Shown one piece after another: positions 1 to 5,917 of a DNA stretch of 10,510 bases (positions are counted from its first letter, which is position 1; each line of letters begins with the position of its first letter). This DNA comes from Acetobacteraceae bacterium (GTDB lineage Bacteria > Pseudomonadota > Alphaproteobacteria > Acetobacterales > Acetobacteraceae): the NCBI GenBank assembly GCA_027306955.1, contig DAHUXX010000163.1:1-10510 (forward strand), read 5' to 3'. The position numbers and the translations under genes were made by a program. Below the pieces are notes generated by a model. The model saw only the letters and a list, made by a program, of their open reading frames with translations, was not told where the DNA came from and ran no database searches.

Positions 1-1039
1 CCGCGGGCGCGGCGGCGGCCGGCTTCGCCGGAGCGGCTGGCGGGGCAGCCGCCGGAGCCGCGGCGGCGGCGGCGGGCAGCGGCATCGGCTTGTCGGAAAG
101 CGTGCGCAGATAGGCGACGACTTCGGCGCGCTGCTGTTCGCTGCTGATGCCGGCGAAGGCCATGCGCGTGCCCGGCACTTCCTTCATCGGCGCCGCGAGC
201 CAGGTGTTGAGCGCGTCATAGGTCCACGTGCCCTTCATCTTGTCCTTGAAGGCGCTGCTGTAGCTGAAGCCGGGCTCCGCGCCCTGCTTGCGGCCGACCA
301 CGTCCCACAGGTTCGGCCCGACCAGCGTCTTGCCGCCCTTGTCGAGCGTGTGGCAGGCGGCGCAGATGCCGTGCACCGTGGTGGCACCCTTGGCGGGGTC
401 GGCCTTGGCGACCATCTCCGCGAAGCTCGGCGCGGCGGCGGCAGCGGCAGCCGGCTTGGCCGCGGCCGCCGGCTTCGGTGCCTCGGCGGCGATCTCGGCC
501 GCGGTCGGCAGCGGCATCGGGTTCTTCGACAGCGTGCGCAGGAAGGCGATCACGTCGGCGCGCTGCTTGTCGTTCGAGATGCCCGCGAAGGCCATCCGCG
601 TGCCCGGCACCTCCTTCATCGGACCGGCGAGCCAGGTGTTGAGGGCGGCGTACGTCCAGGTGCCTTTCATCTTGGCCTTGAACGCGTCGCTGTAGGAGAA
701 GCCGGGCTCCGCACCCTGCTTGCGACCGACGACGCCGTACAGGTTGGGTCCGACCAGCGTCTTTCCGCCCTCGTTATAGGTGTGGCAGGCGGCGCAGATA
801 TGCGCGACCTCGGTCTCGCCGGCCTTGACGTCCGCGGTCGCGAGCAGACCCAGGATCGGGCCCGGGCCCGTGGGCGCCGCGGCGGCCGGCGCGCTGGTCT
901 GCGCGACCTCGATCTTGATCGGCGGCTTGGTCGGGTTGTGGCTCACCACGAGCCCGTCGGCGATGAACCCCGTCACCATAAAGGCGATTCCTGCCACCAG
1001 GACGGCGGCGACCGCCTTGTTGACGTCCATGCTGTTCAT
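1..1039 (-). CDS. membrane-anchored dihaem (two-domain) cytochrome c, 3' end outside window
   Basis: This is a c-type cytochrome, probably held in the cytoplasmic membrane with its haem domains in the periplasm, where it would carry electrons within the respiratory chain. Reading from ATG 1039, residues about 9-31 form one hydrophobic segment that looks like an uncleaved signal anchor. Two class I cytochrome c domains follow, each with a CAACH haem site (residues 82-86 and 226-230) and a GTRMAF motif supplying the likely axial methionine (Met149, Met293). Ala/Pro-rich linkers separate and follow the domains. The two domains are about 84% identical over 88 residues. A GGAG lies 8 bases before ATG 1039, favouring it over the in-frame ATG at 1030. 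There is no stop before the left edge (346 codons seen), so the C-terminus, and possibly a third domain, is missing. It resembles CycM-type membrane cytochromes, which is a family-level guess. It is divergent from kdsB. Confidence 0.9.
   Translation of the reverse strand, partial: MNSMDVNKAVAAVLVAGIAFMVTGFIADGLVVSHNPTKPPIKIEVAQTSAPAAAAPTGPGPILGLLATADVKAGETEVAHICAACHTYNEGGKTLVGPNLYGVVGRKQGAEPGFSYSDAFKAKMKGTWTYAALNTWLAGPMKEVPGTRMAFAGISNDKQRADVIAFLRTLSKNPMPLPTAAEIAAEAPKPAAAAKPAAAAAAAPSFAEMVAKADPAKGATTVHGICAACHTLDKGGKTLVGPNLWDVVGRKQGAEPGFSYSSAFKDKMKGTWTYDALNTWLAAPMKEVPGTRMAFAGISSEQQRAEVVAYLRTLSDKPMPLPAAAAAAPAAAPPAAPAKPAAAAPA
77..400 (-). repeat. second copy of in-gene duplicated cytochrome c domain
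   Basis: This stretch encodes residues about 214-321 of the cytochrome and is homologous, in the same frame and orientation, to 509-832. The offset is exactly 432 bases (144 codons). Over the 88 residues from the GGKTLVGPNL motif onward I count 14 differences from the other copy. Synonymous differences are also present, so the duplication is not brand new. Confidence 0.85.
509..832 (-). repeat. first copy of in-gene duplicated cytochrome c domain
   Basis: This stretch encodes residues about 70-177 of the cytochrome and is the partner of 77-400 at a 432-base offset. Both copies keep the haem-binding CAACH and the methionine ligand, so both look functional. Confidence 0.85.
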
Positions 1040-1068
1040 GCGCGCGACTCCGGCTCGACGGGCATGCG

Positions 1069-1095
1069 GCTACACCGCCCACCCCGCGGTTTCAA
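1069..1095 (-). promoter_or_regulatory. weak candidate promoter for the cytochrome c gene
   Basis: On the minus strand a TTGAAA (1095-1090) is followed after 15 bases by TGTAGC (1074-1069), about 30 bases before the cytochrome start codon. The spacing is short and the -10 match is poor. The rest of the 198-base gap between the divergent cytochrome and kdsB genes shows no clearer promoter for either gene. Confidence 0.2.
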
Positions 1096-1237
1096 GTTGC
1101 GGCGCACCATATGGATGCGACAGCGCGGCATCAAGCCGCCGCGGCGGGCTTCCGAAAGGTTTTCGTGCGTTGGCCGGCCGCCCCCTTCTGCACACGCGAG
1201 CCGCGCGCTACACGGCGGGCATGAGCCGCAGCGAGCC

Positions 1238-2002
1238 ATGTCCGCGCCTCTTGGTGCCCGGCGCGTGAATCCCATCGTCGTCATTCCCGCGCGCATGGCC
1301 GCGACCAGGCTGCCGGGCAAACCGCTCGCCGATATCCACGGCAAGCCGATGATCGTGCATTGCCTCGACCGCGCGCGCGAGGCGGGGATCGGCCCCGCCG
1401 CCGTGGCCGCGGGCGACGCCGAGATCGTCGCCGCCGTGACTGCTTCCGGCGGCACGGCGGTACTCACGGACCCGAACCTGCCGCGCGGCACGGACCGGGT
1501 GGATGCCGCGCTGAAGTCCCTCGACCCCGAGGGAAGGCACGACATCGTGGTCAACCTGCAGGGCGACCTGCCGAGCATCCCGCCGGCCTATCTCAGGGCG
1601 GTGCTGGCGCCGCTCGCGCAACCCGGCTTCGACATCGCGACCCTGGTCGCCCCGATCGAGGACGAGGCGGAGGCCAGGGCGCCCTCCGTGGTGAAGGCGG
1701 TCTGCGGTTTTCCGCCCGGCGAGGACGTCACCGCGGCACTCTATTTCTCCCGCGCGCAAGTGCCCTATGGCGAGGGGCCGCTGTGGCACCATATCGGCAT
1801 CTACGCCTTCCGCCGCGCCGCGTTGTCGCGGTTTGTCTCGCTGCCGCAATCGCCGCTGGAACTGCGCGAGGCACTGGAGCAGCTGCGCGCGCTTGAAGCC
1901 GGCATGCGCATCGGTTGCGCGCGCGTCGAGGTGGCACCCTTCGGCGTCGATACGCCGGCCGATCTCGCCCGCGCCCGCGCCGCGCTCGCCTTGCGGCCAT
2001 AG
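1238..2002 (+). CDS. kdsB: 3-deoxy-manno-octulosonate cytidylyltransferase (CMP-Kdo synthetase)
   Basis: KdsB activates Kdo with CTP to give CMP-Kdo for the inner core of lipopolysaccharide, in the cytoplasm. The N-terminal nucleotide-binding loop IPARMAATRLPGKPL lies at residues 16-30 and GTDR at 84-87. VNLQGD (105-110) carries the metal-binding aspartate, and the C-terminal motif GVDTPADL is near residue 236. At 254 residues it is close to the roughly 250 usual for the family. The start is uncertain. ATG 1238 gives a short extra leader with only a weak ribosome site. GTG 1265 would give the family-like N-terminus VNPIVVIPARM but has no visible ribosome site. A tiny frame beginning ATG 1221 ends in TGA at 1266-1268, overlapping that GTG. 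pheA follows after 38 bases, so the two are probably co-transcribed. Confidence 0.93.
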   Translation: MSAPLGARRVNPIVVIPARMAATRLPGKPLADIHGKPMIVHCLDRAREAGIGPAAVAAGDAEIVAAVTASGGTAVLTDPNLPRGTDRVDAALKSLDPEGRHDIVVNLQGDLPSIPPAYLRAVLAPLAQPGFDIATLVAPIEDEAEARAPSVVKAVCGFPPGEDVTAALYFSRAQVPYGEGPLWHHIGIYAFRRAALSRFVSLPQSPLELREALEQLRALEAGMRIGCARVEVAPFGVDTPADLARARAALALRP

Positions 2003-2013
2003 CCGGCGCCCTA

Positions 2014-2037
2014 CGAGGATACCCGCCCGAGGATACC
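2014..2037 (+). promoter_or_regulatory. duplicated ribosome-binding-site motif before pheA
   Basis: The ten-base sequence CGAGGATACC occurs twice, at 2014-2023 and 2028-2037, between kdsB and pheA. The second copy places GAGG 8 bases before the pheA ATG and fixes that start. The first copy is 14 bases further upstream and too far away to serve the same start. It may be a small tandem duplication of the ribosome-binding site. Confidence 0.5.
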
Positions 2038-2040
2038 GAC

Positions 2041-2892
2041 ATGACCCATGTGATCGCCTTCCAGGGCCGCCCCGGCGCCTATTCCGACCTCGCCTGTCGG
2101 CGCGCCTATCCCAACTGGCGCACCCTGCCCTGCGAGACCTTCGAGGCCGCGATCGAGGCGGTGCGCGGCGGGCAGGCGCAGCTCGGCATGTTGCCCTGCG
2201 AGAACAGCCTCGCCGGGCGCGTGCCGGATATCCATTCGCTGCTGCCGGACAGCGGGCTCACCATCGTGGGCGAGGCGTTCCAGCGCGTCGAACACTGCCT
2301 GCTGGCGCCGAAGGGGGCGACGATCGCCGGGCTCAGGCGCGCGCATTCGCACGCGGTGGCGCTCGGCCAGGTGCGCCGGGTGATCAAGGAACTCGGCCTC
2401 ACGCCGGTGATCGAGGCGGACACCGCGGGTGCCGCGGAGCAGGTCGCGGCGTGGAACAACAAGGAGGACGCCGCCATCGCCTCGGAGCTGGCGGCGGAGC
2501 TGTTCGGGCTCGAGATCCTGCGCCGCAACGTCGAGGACGCGGCGCACAACACCACGCGCTTCTACGTCGTCTCCCGCGAGCGCCCGCCGCTGCTGCCGAC
2601 GCAGCCGGGCATCATCACCACCTTCGTGTTTCGTGTGCGCAACGTTCCCGCGGCGTTGTACAAGGCGCTGGGCGGCTTCGCCACCAACGGCGTTAACATG
2701 ACCAAGCTCGAGAGCTACATGCTCGACGGGCAGTTCACCGCGACGCAGTTCCTCTGCGACGTGGACGGGCACCCGGAAAGCCCGCCGCTGCGCCGCGCGC
2801 TGGAGGAGCTCTCGTTCTTCTCTCGCGAGGTGCGCATCCTCGGCGTCTACCCCGCCGCCGCGTTCCGCGCCGAACAGCCGGAAGCCGACTAA
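2041..2892 (+). CDS. pheA: prephenate dehydratase with C-terminal ACT domain
   Basis: The enzyme decarboxylates and dehydrates prephenate to phenylpyruvate in phenylalanine synthesis. Residues 1 to about 180 form the catalytic domain. It contains the CENS motif at 53-56 and NTTRF, whose TRF at 172-174 is the hallmark catalytic signature. Residues about 190-272 form an ACT domain, with VPAALYKALGGFA and KLESYMLDG in place of the GALV and ESRP motifs of enterobacterial enzymes; this domain normally binds phenylalanine for feedback inhibition. The length of 283 residues fits a monofunctional dehydratase with no chorismate mutase domain. The frame is open upstream of ATG 2041, but homology begins at MTHVIAFQG and a GAGG lies 8 bases before this ATG. 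It is probably transcribed with kdsB and converges with the radical SAM gene. Confidence 0.95.
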   Translation: MTHVIAFQGRPGAYSDLACRRAYPNWRTLPCETFEAAIEAVRGGQAQLGMLPCENSLAGRVPDIHSLLPDSGLTIVGEAFQRVEHCLLAPKGATIAGLRRAHSHAVALGQVRRVIKELGLTPVIEADTAGAAEQVAAWNNKEDAAIASELAAELFGLEILRRNVEDAAHNTTRFYVVSRERPPLLPTQPGIITTFVFRVRNVPAALYKALGGFATNGVNMTKLESYMLDGQFTATQFLCDVDGHPESPPLRRALEELSFFSREVRILGVYPAAAFRAEQPEAD

Positions 2893-2910
2893 CACTCCCG
2901 GCCCCCACCA

Positions 2911-2925
2911 GGAGCCCGAGGCTCC
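2911..2925. terminator. hairpin between convergent pheA and radical SAM genes
   Basis: GGAGCC, a three-base CGA loop and GGCTCC form a perfect six-base-pair GC-rich stem in the 45-base gap between the convergent stop codons. There is no T-run on either strand, so it is only a candidate bidirectional terminator. Confidence 0.4.
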
Positions 2926-2937
2926 CGGACCCGGCAC

Positions 2938-4056
2938 CTACAGCAGCGACAGCTGCGCCTCTTCGTTCCGGGTACCTTCCGGCACCCCGAACCGGGACGT
3001 GTCGAGCGACATATGCTGGTCGAGGCCCCATTGCCGCGCCGCGCGCTGGAACCGCCGCGCGATGAGATCCGCATAGACGCCGACGCCGGTGAAGCGGTGG
3101 CCGAAGCGCGAATCGTTGAGCCCGCCGGCACGGGTCTGGCGGATCAGCGACAGCACCTTCGCCGCGCGTTCCGGCCGGTGCTCGGCGAGCCAGGCTTCGA
3201 ACATCTCCTTCAACTCGTGTGGCAGGCGCAGCAGGATGTAACCGGCCTCGCGCGCGCCGGCCTTCGCCGCGGCCTCCAGGATGTTCTCGAGTTCCGCGTC
3301 GTTGAGGCCAGGGATCATCGGCGCGGCGAGCACCGAGACCGGCACGCCCTCGCGCGCCAGCGCCGCGACGGCGGCCAGCCGGCGCGAGGGGGTCGCGGCG
3401 CGCGGCTCCATCACGCGGGCGAGGCCCGCGTCCAGCGTCGTCACCGAGAGATGTACGCGCACCAGGTTGCGCGCCGCAAGCTTCCTGAGGATGTCGAGAT
3501 CGCGCAGCACGCCCGCGGATTTGGTGACGATGCTCACGGGGTGGCCATAGCGCTCCAGCACCGCCAGCACCGCGCGCGTCAGGCCGAGCGTGCGCTCGAC
3601 CGGCTGGTAGGGATCGGTGTTGGAGCCGAGCGCGAGCGTGCGCGGCACGTAGCCGGGCTTCCTCAGCTCGCGCTCCAGCAGTGTCGCGATCTCCGGCTTG
3701 AACAGCAGCTTCGTTTCGAAATCGAGGCCAGGCGAGTAGCCGAGATAGGCGTGCGTCGGGCGCGCGTAGCAGTAGATGCAACCATGCTCGCAGCCGCGAT
3801 ACGGGTTCACCGCGCGGTCGAAGCCGATATCCGGCGACTGGTTCCAGCTGATCGCCGTACGCGTCGCGTCCCTGGTCAGCGTGGTGGCGAGCGGCGGCAA
3901 CTCGGCGAACTCCGCCAGCGTCTCCCACCCGTCGTCGAAGGCCGCCACGCTCTGGCGATCGAAGCGGTTGGCGGGGTTGTCCACCGCGCCACGGCCGCGC
4001 CGCAGCGAGATGGGCAGGCTGGTTCCGCCCGGAAGTGTGGCACGATCAGGCGTCAT
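2938..4056 (-). CDS. PA0069-type radical SAM protein of unknown function
   Basis: This is a radical SAM enzyme. Cluster-binding cysteines Cys89, Cys93 and Cys96 lie in the RGCEHGCIYCYARPTH motif, the expected CX3CX2C arrangement for a 4Fe-4S cluster that cleaves S-adenosylmethionine. The N-terminal GRGAVDNPANRF (residues 21-32) and the FETKLLFK stretch after the cluster (113-120) match the family named after Pseudomonas PA0069, which is related to spore photoproduct lyase-like and Rv2578c-like proteins. The substrate is not known. Length is 372 residues and the protein appears complete, with no signal peptide. The start codon at 4056-4054 shares its bases with the start of the divergent glycosyltransferase. 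No alternative ATG or GTG exists before the conserved N-terminal motif, which supports this start. Its 3' end converges with pheA. Confidence 0.88.
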   Translation of the reverse strand: MTPDRATLPGGTSLPISLRRGRGAVDNPANRFDRQSVAAFDDGWETLAEFAELPPLATTLTRDATRTAISWNQSPDIGFDRAVNPYRGCEHGCIYCYARPTHAYLGYSPGLDFETKLLFKPEIATLLERELRKPGYVPRTLALGSNTDPYQPVERTLGLTRAVLAVLERYGHPVSIVTKSAGVLRDLDILRKLAARNLVRVHLSVTTLDAGLARVMEPRAATPSRRLAAVAALAREGVPVSVLAAPMIPGLNDAELENILEAAAKAGAREAGYILLRLPHELKEMFEAWLAEHRPERAAKVLSLIRQTRAGGLNDSRFGHRFTGVGVYADLIARRFQRAARQWGLDQHMSLDTSRFGVPEGTRNEEAQLSLL

Positions 4057-4783
4057 GGCACGTGTTCCCGCTTCGTTCTCGGACTACCCTGCCGAAACCG
4101 CGAAAACCGGTCAAGAACATCTTGAGAACATAGATATCGTGATCCCAACCCTGGACGCCGCGGCGACGCTGCCAGCGACCCTCGCGGCCATCGGGCGGGG
4201 AATCGCCGTCATCGTCGCGGATGGCGGCAGCACCGACGCGACAAGCGCGCTTGCGGCGGCGGCTGGCGGGCGGGTGCTCGAAGCCGCGAGGGGCCGCGGC
4301 CCGCAGCTTGCGGCAGGGATCGCCGCAAGCGGCTCGCCATGGCTGCTGCTGCTGCACGCCGACACGCGGCTCGGCGCGGACTGGCGCGCGGCGGCGCTGG
4401 CGCATATGCGGGCCCATCCCGATCGCGCCGGCTATTTCCGCCTGACGCTGGACAGCGGGCGGCCCGCGGCGCGCCGGCTGGAACGCCTCGTCGCCTGGCG
4501 CTGCCGGGCGCTGGCGCTGCCCTATGGCGACCAGGGGCTGCTGATCCCTCGCGGACTGCTCGACGCGGTGGGCGGCATGCGCGATCTGCCGCTGATGGAA
4601 GATGTCGATCTCGTGCGACGGCTGGGGCGGCGCCGGCTCGCGCCGCTGGCCGCGACGGCCACGACCTCGGCCGCGCGCTACGAGCGGGGCGGCTACCTGC
4701 GCCGCCCGATGCGCAACCTCTCCTGCCTCGCGCTCTGGTTCCTCGGCGTGCCGCCGCGCATCATCGCGCGGCTTTACGGGTGA
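4055..4783 (+). CDS. family 2 glycosyltransferase, TIGR04283-like
   Basis: This is a GT-A fold glycosyltransferase resembling the family called rSAM/selenodomain-associated transferase 2. The nucleotide-sugar-binding strand IDIVIPTLDAA is at residues 26-36, VADGGSTD at 54-61, the metal-binding LHADT at 100-104 and MEDVDL at 181-186, where the acidic residues of the active site are expected. A moderately hydrophobic C-terminal stretch, CLALWFLGVPPRIIARLYG, ends the protein. The acceptor is unknown. From ATG 4055 it has 242 residues, with an unconserved leader of about 24. GTG 4139 is the only later standard start nearby, but it would delete the first strand, so ATG 4055 is preferred; CAGG four bases upstream may serve as ribosome site. 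Its stop overlaps the next gene's start in GTGA, implying translational coupling. Confidence 0.82.
   Translation: MARVPASFSDYPAETAKTGQEHLENIDIVIPTLDAAATLPATLAAIGRGIAVIVADGGSTDATSALAAAAGGRVLEAARGRGPQLAAGIAASGSPWLLLLHADTRLGADWRAAALAHMRAHPDRAGYFRLTLDSGRPAARRLERLVAWRCRALALPYGDQGLLIPRGLLDAVGGMRDLPLMEDVDLVRRLGRRRLAPLAATATTSAARYERGGYLRRPMRNLSCLALWFLGVPPRIIARLYG
4086..4114 (-). promoter_or_regulatory. weak candidate promoter for the radical SAM gene
   Basis: On the minus strand TTGACC (4114-4109, preceded by C, so CTTGAC as in alphaproteobacterial -35 boxes) is followed after 17 bases by CAGGGT (4091-4086). The -35 match is good and the -10 match is poor. It lies inside the 5' part of the divergent glycosyltransferase frame, in a locally AT-richer stretch. 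Confidence 0.3.
4111..4125. promoter_or_regulatory. 15-bp palindrome, possible operator
   Basis: TCAAGA-ACA-TCTTGA is a perfect inverted repeat with a three-base centre. It overlaps the candidate -35 box of the radical SAM gene and sits before the conserved part of the glycosyltransferase. It could be a regulator site for the divergent pair, or a chance palindrome within coding sequence. Confidence 0.3.
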
Positions 4784-5385
4784 AGGACCTCGTCATTGTC
4801 TTCGCCCGCGCGCCGCGCCTGGGTACCGTCAAGCGGCGGCTGGCGGCGGAAATCGGCCAGCGCGAGGCGCTGCGCTTCCACGCCGGCAACCTCTTTCGGG
4901 TTGTGCGCGAGCTCGCGCGCGACCGCCGCTTCGCCACCATGGTGGCGATCACGCCCGATGGCGCGCGGCTGCGCGTGCCGGCAGCGGTGGTGCCGCAGGG
5001 CCGCGGCGACCTCGGCGCCCGCATGGCGCGAGCGCTGGCCCGCGCGCGGCGCGTCGTCGTCGTCGGCTGCGACATACCGGACCTCCGCGCCGCCGATGTC
5101 GCGGCCGCCTTCCGTGCGCTCGGCCGGGCCGACGCGGTGTTCGGGCCCGCCGCGGATGGCGGGTACTGGCTGGTCGGCCTCGGCCCGCGCCGCCCAGGCC
5201 GCCCGTTCCGCGCCGTGCGCTGGTCCACGCGCCACGCGCTCGCCGACACGCTGGCGAATTTCGCGCGCCATCGCGTCGCGCTGCTGCGCATGCTCGCGGA
5301 CGTCGATACCGCGACCGATCTGCGCGGCTGGCGACGACGCCGCCTCAGCTGGCCTTGCGCAAATGCTCCTGCAGCCGGGGCATGA
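4780..5385 (+). CDS. DUF2064 / TIGR04282-like transferase
   Basis: This protein belongs to the nucleotidyltransferase-like family called rSAM/selenodomain-associated transferase 1 (DUF2064), which has a GT-A or MobA-like fold. The conserved order is seen in full: VIVFARAPRLGTVKRRLA at residues 5-22, QGRGDLGARM at 73-82, GCDIPDL at 96-102 with the metal-binding aspartate, GPAADGGYWLVGL at 122-134 and ADVDTATDL at 173-181. In this family it is often paired with the TIGR04283 transferase and has been linked to arsenosugar synthesis in some organisms; whether that applies here is open. The start is GTG 4780 within the GTGA overlap with the preceding gene. Length is 201 residues. The last 19 or so residues, rich in Arg then Ala/Pro, lie beyond the conserved core, and the final 41 bases overlap the 3' end of moaB on the other strand. 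Confidence 0.82.
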   Translation: MKDLVIVFARAPRLGTVKRRLAAEIGQREALRFHAGNLFRVVRELARDRRFATMVAITPDGARLRVPAAVVPQGRGDLGARMARALARARRVVVVGCDIPDLRAADVAAAFRALGRADAVFGPAADGGYWLVGLGPRRPGRPFRAVRWSTRHALADTLANFARHRVALLRMLADVDTATDLRGWRRRRLSWPCANAPAAGA

Positions 5386-5887
5386 GCTCAACGAGGTTGC
5401 AGGGACGGTGCCGGATGTCGAGTTGGGTGGACAGGATCCCGTCCCACGCGTCCTTCACCGCGCCAGTGCTGCCGGGCAGCGCGAAGAGGTAGGTGCCGCG
5501 CGCCACGCCGCCGAGAGCGCGGGACTGCATCGTCGAGGTGCCGATGGTCTGGTAGCTCAGCATGCGGAACAGCTCGCCGAACCCCTCGATGCGCTTCTCC
5601 AGCACGCGCTCGAACGCCTCGGGTGTCACGTCGCGGCCGGTGATGCCGGTGCCGCCGGTGCTGAGCACCACGTCGACCCTGGGATCGTCGATCCACGCCG
5701 CGAGCTGGGCCGCGATGTCGTCCACCTCGTCGCGCAGCAGCTTGCGGTCGGCGAGGTGATGCCCCGCCGCCTCGAGGCGCGCGACGAGCGTGTCGCCGGA
5801 GCGGTCCTCGGCGAGGCTGCGCGTGTCCGAGACCGTCAGGACGGCGATGTTGACGGGCTGGAAGGGGCGGGATTCGTCAATGGGCAT
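5345..5887 (-). CDS. moaB: molybdenum cofactor biosynthesis protein B
   Basis: MoaB/MogA-fold proteins bind molybdopterin and adenylylate it before molybdate insertion, in the cytoplasm. The molybdopterin-binding signature LSTGGTGITGRDVTPE is at residues 75-90 and the second conserved loop FALPGSTGAVKDAW at 135-148. The N-terminal strand NIAVLTVSDTRSLAEDRSG fits the family. Length is 180 residues, as in bacterial MoaB. The start ATG 5887 has an AGG about 9 bases upstream. The gene begins 30 bases after the lytic transglycosylase stop, so it is probably in the same transcript. No other molybdopterin gene is in the window. Its 3' end overlaps the DUF2064 transferase gene by 41 bases, tail to tail. 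Confidence 0.93.
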   Translation of the reverse strand: MPIDESRPFQPVNIAVLTVSDTRSLAEDRSGDTLVARLEAAGHHLADRKLLRDEVDDIAAQLAAWIDDPRVDVVLSTGGTGITGRDVTPEAFERVLEKRIEGFGELFRMLSYQTIGTSTMQSRALGGVARGTYLFALPGSTGAVKDAWDGILSTQLDIRHRPCNLVELMPRLQEHLRKAS

Positions 5888-5917
5888 GGCGGCGCCTGAC
5901 AGCAGCGAGGGGGTCGT

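Noticed and set aside
1..80. GCC/GGC-rich repeats near the left edge as a microsatellite or structural repeat
   Set aside because: They are Ala/Pro codons of the cytochrome linker and follow the coding frame.
350..1237. Long plus-strand open frame in front of kdsB
   Set aside because: It is antisense to the two-domain cytochrome c, whose haem motifs are unmistakable on the minus strand. It is an open shadow frame caused by high GC.
1040..1237. Riboswitch or RNA gene in the cytochrome/kdsB gap
   Set aside because: I see short GC palindromes such as CCGCCGCGGCGG but no recognisable aptamer, tRNA or conserved RNA motif.
2938..5385. Complete arsenosugar synthesis cluster
   Set aside because: The radical SAM protein lacks the ArsS-type architecture, and no arsM, arsR or arsenic transporter gene is present. 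Only the two transferases match.
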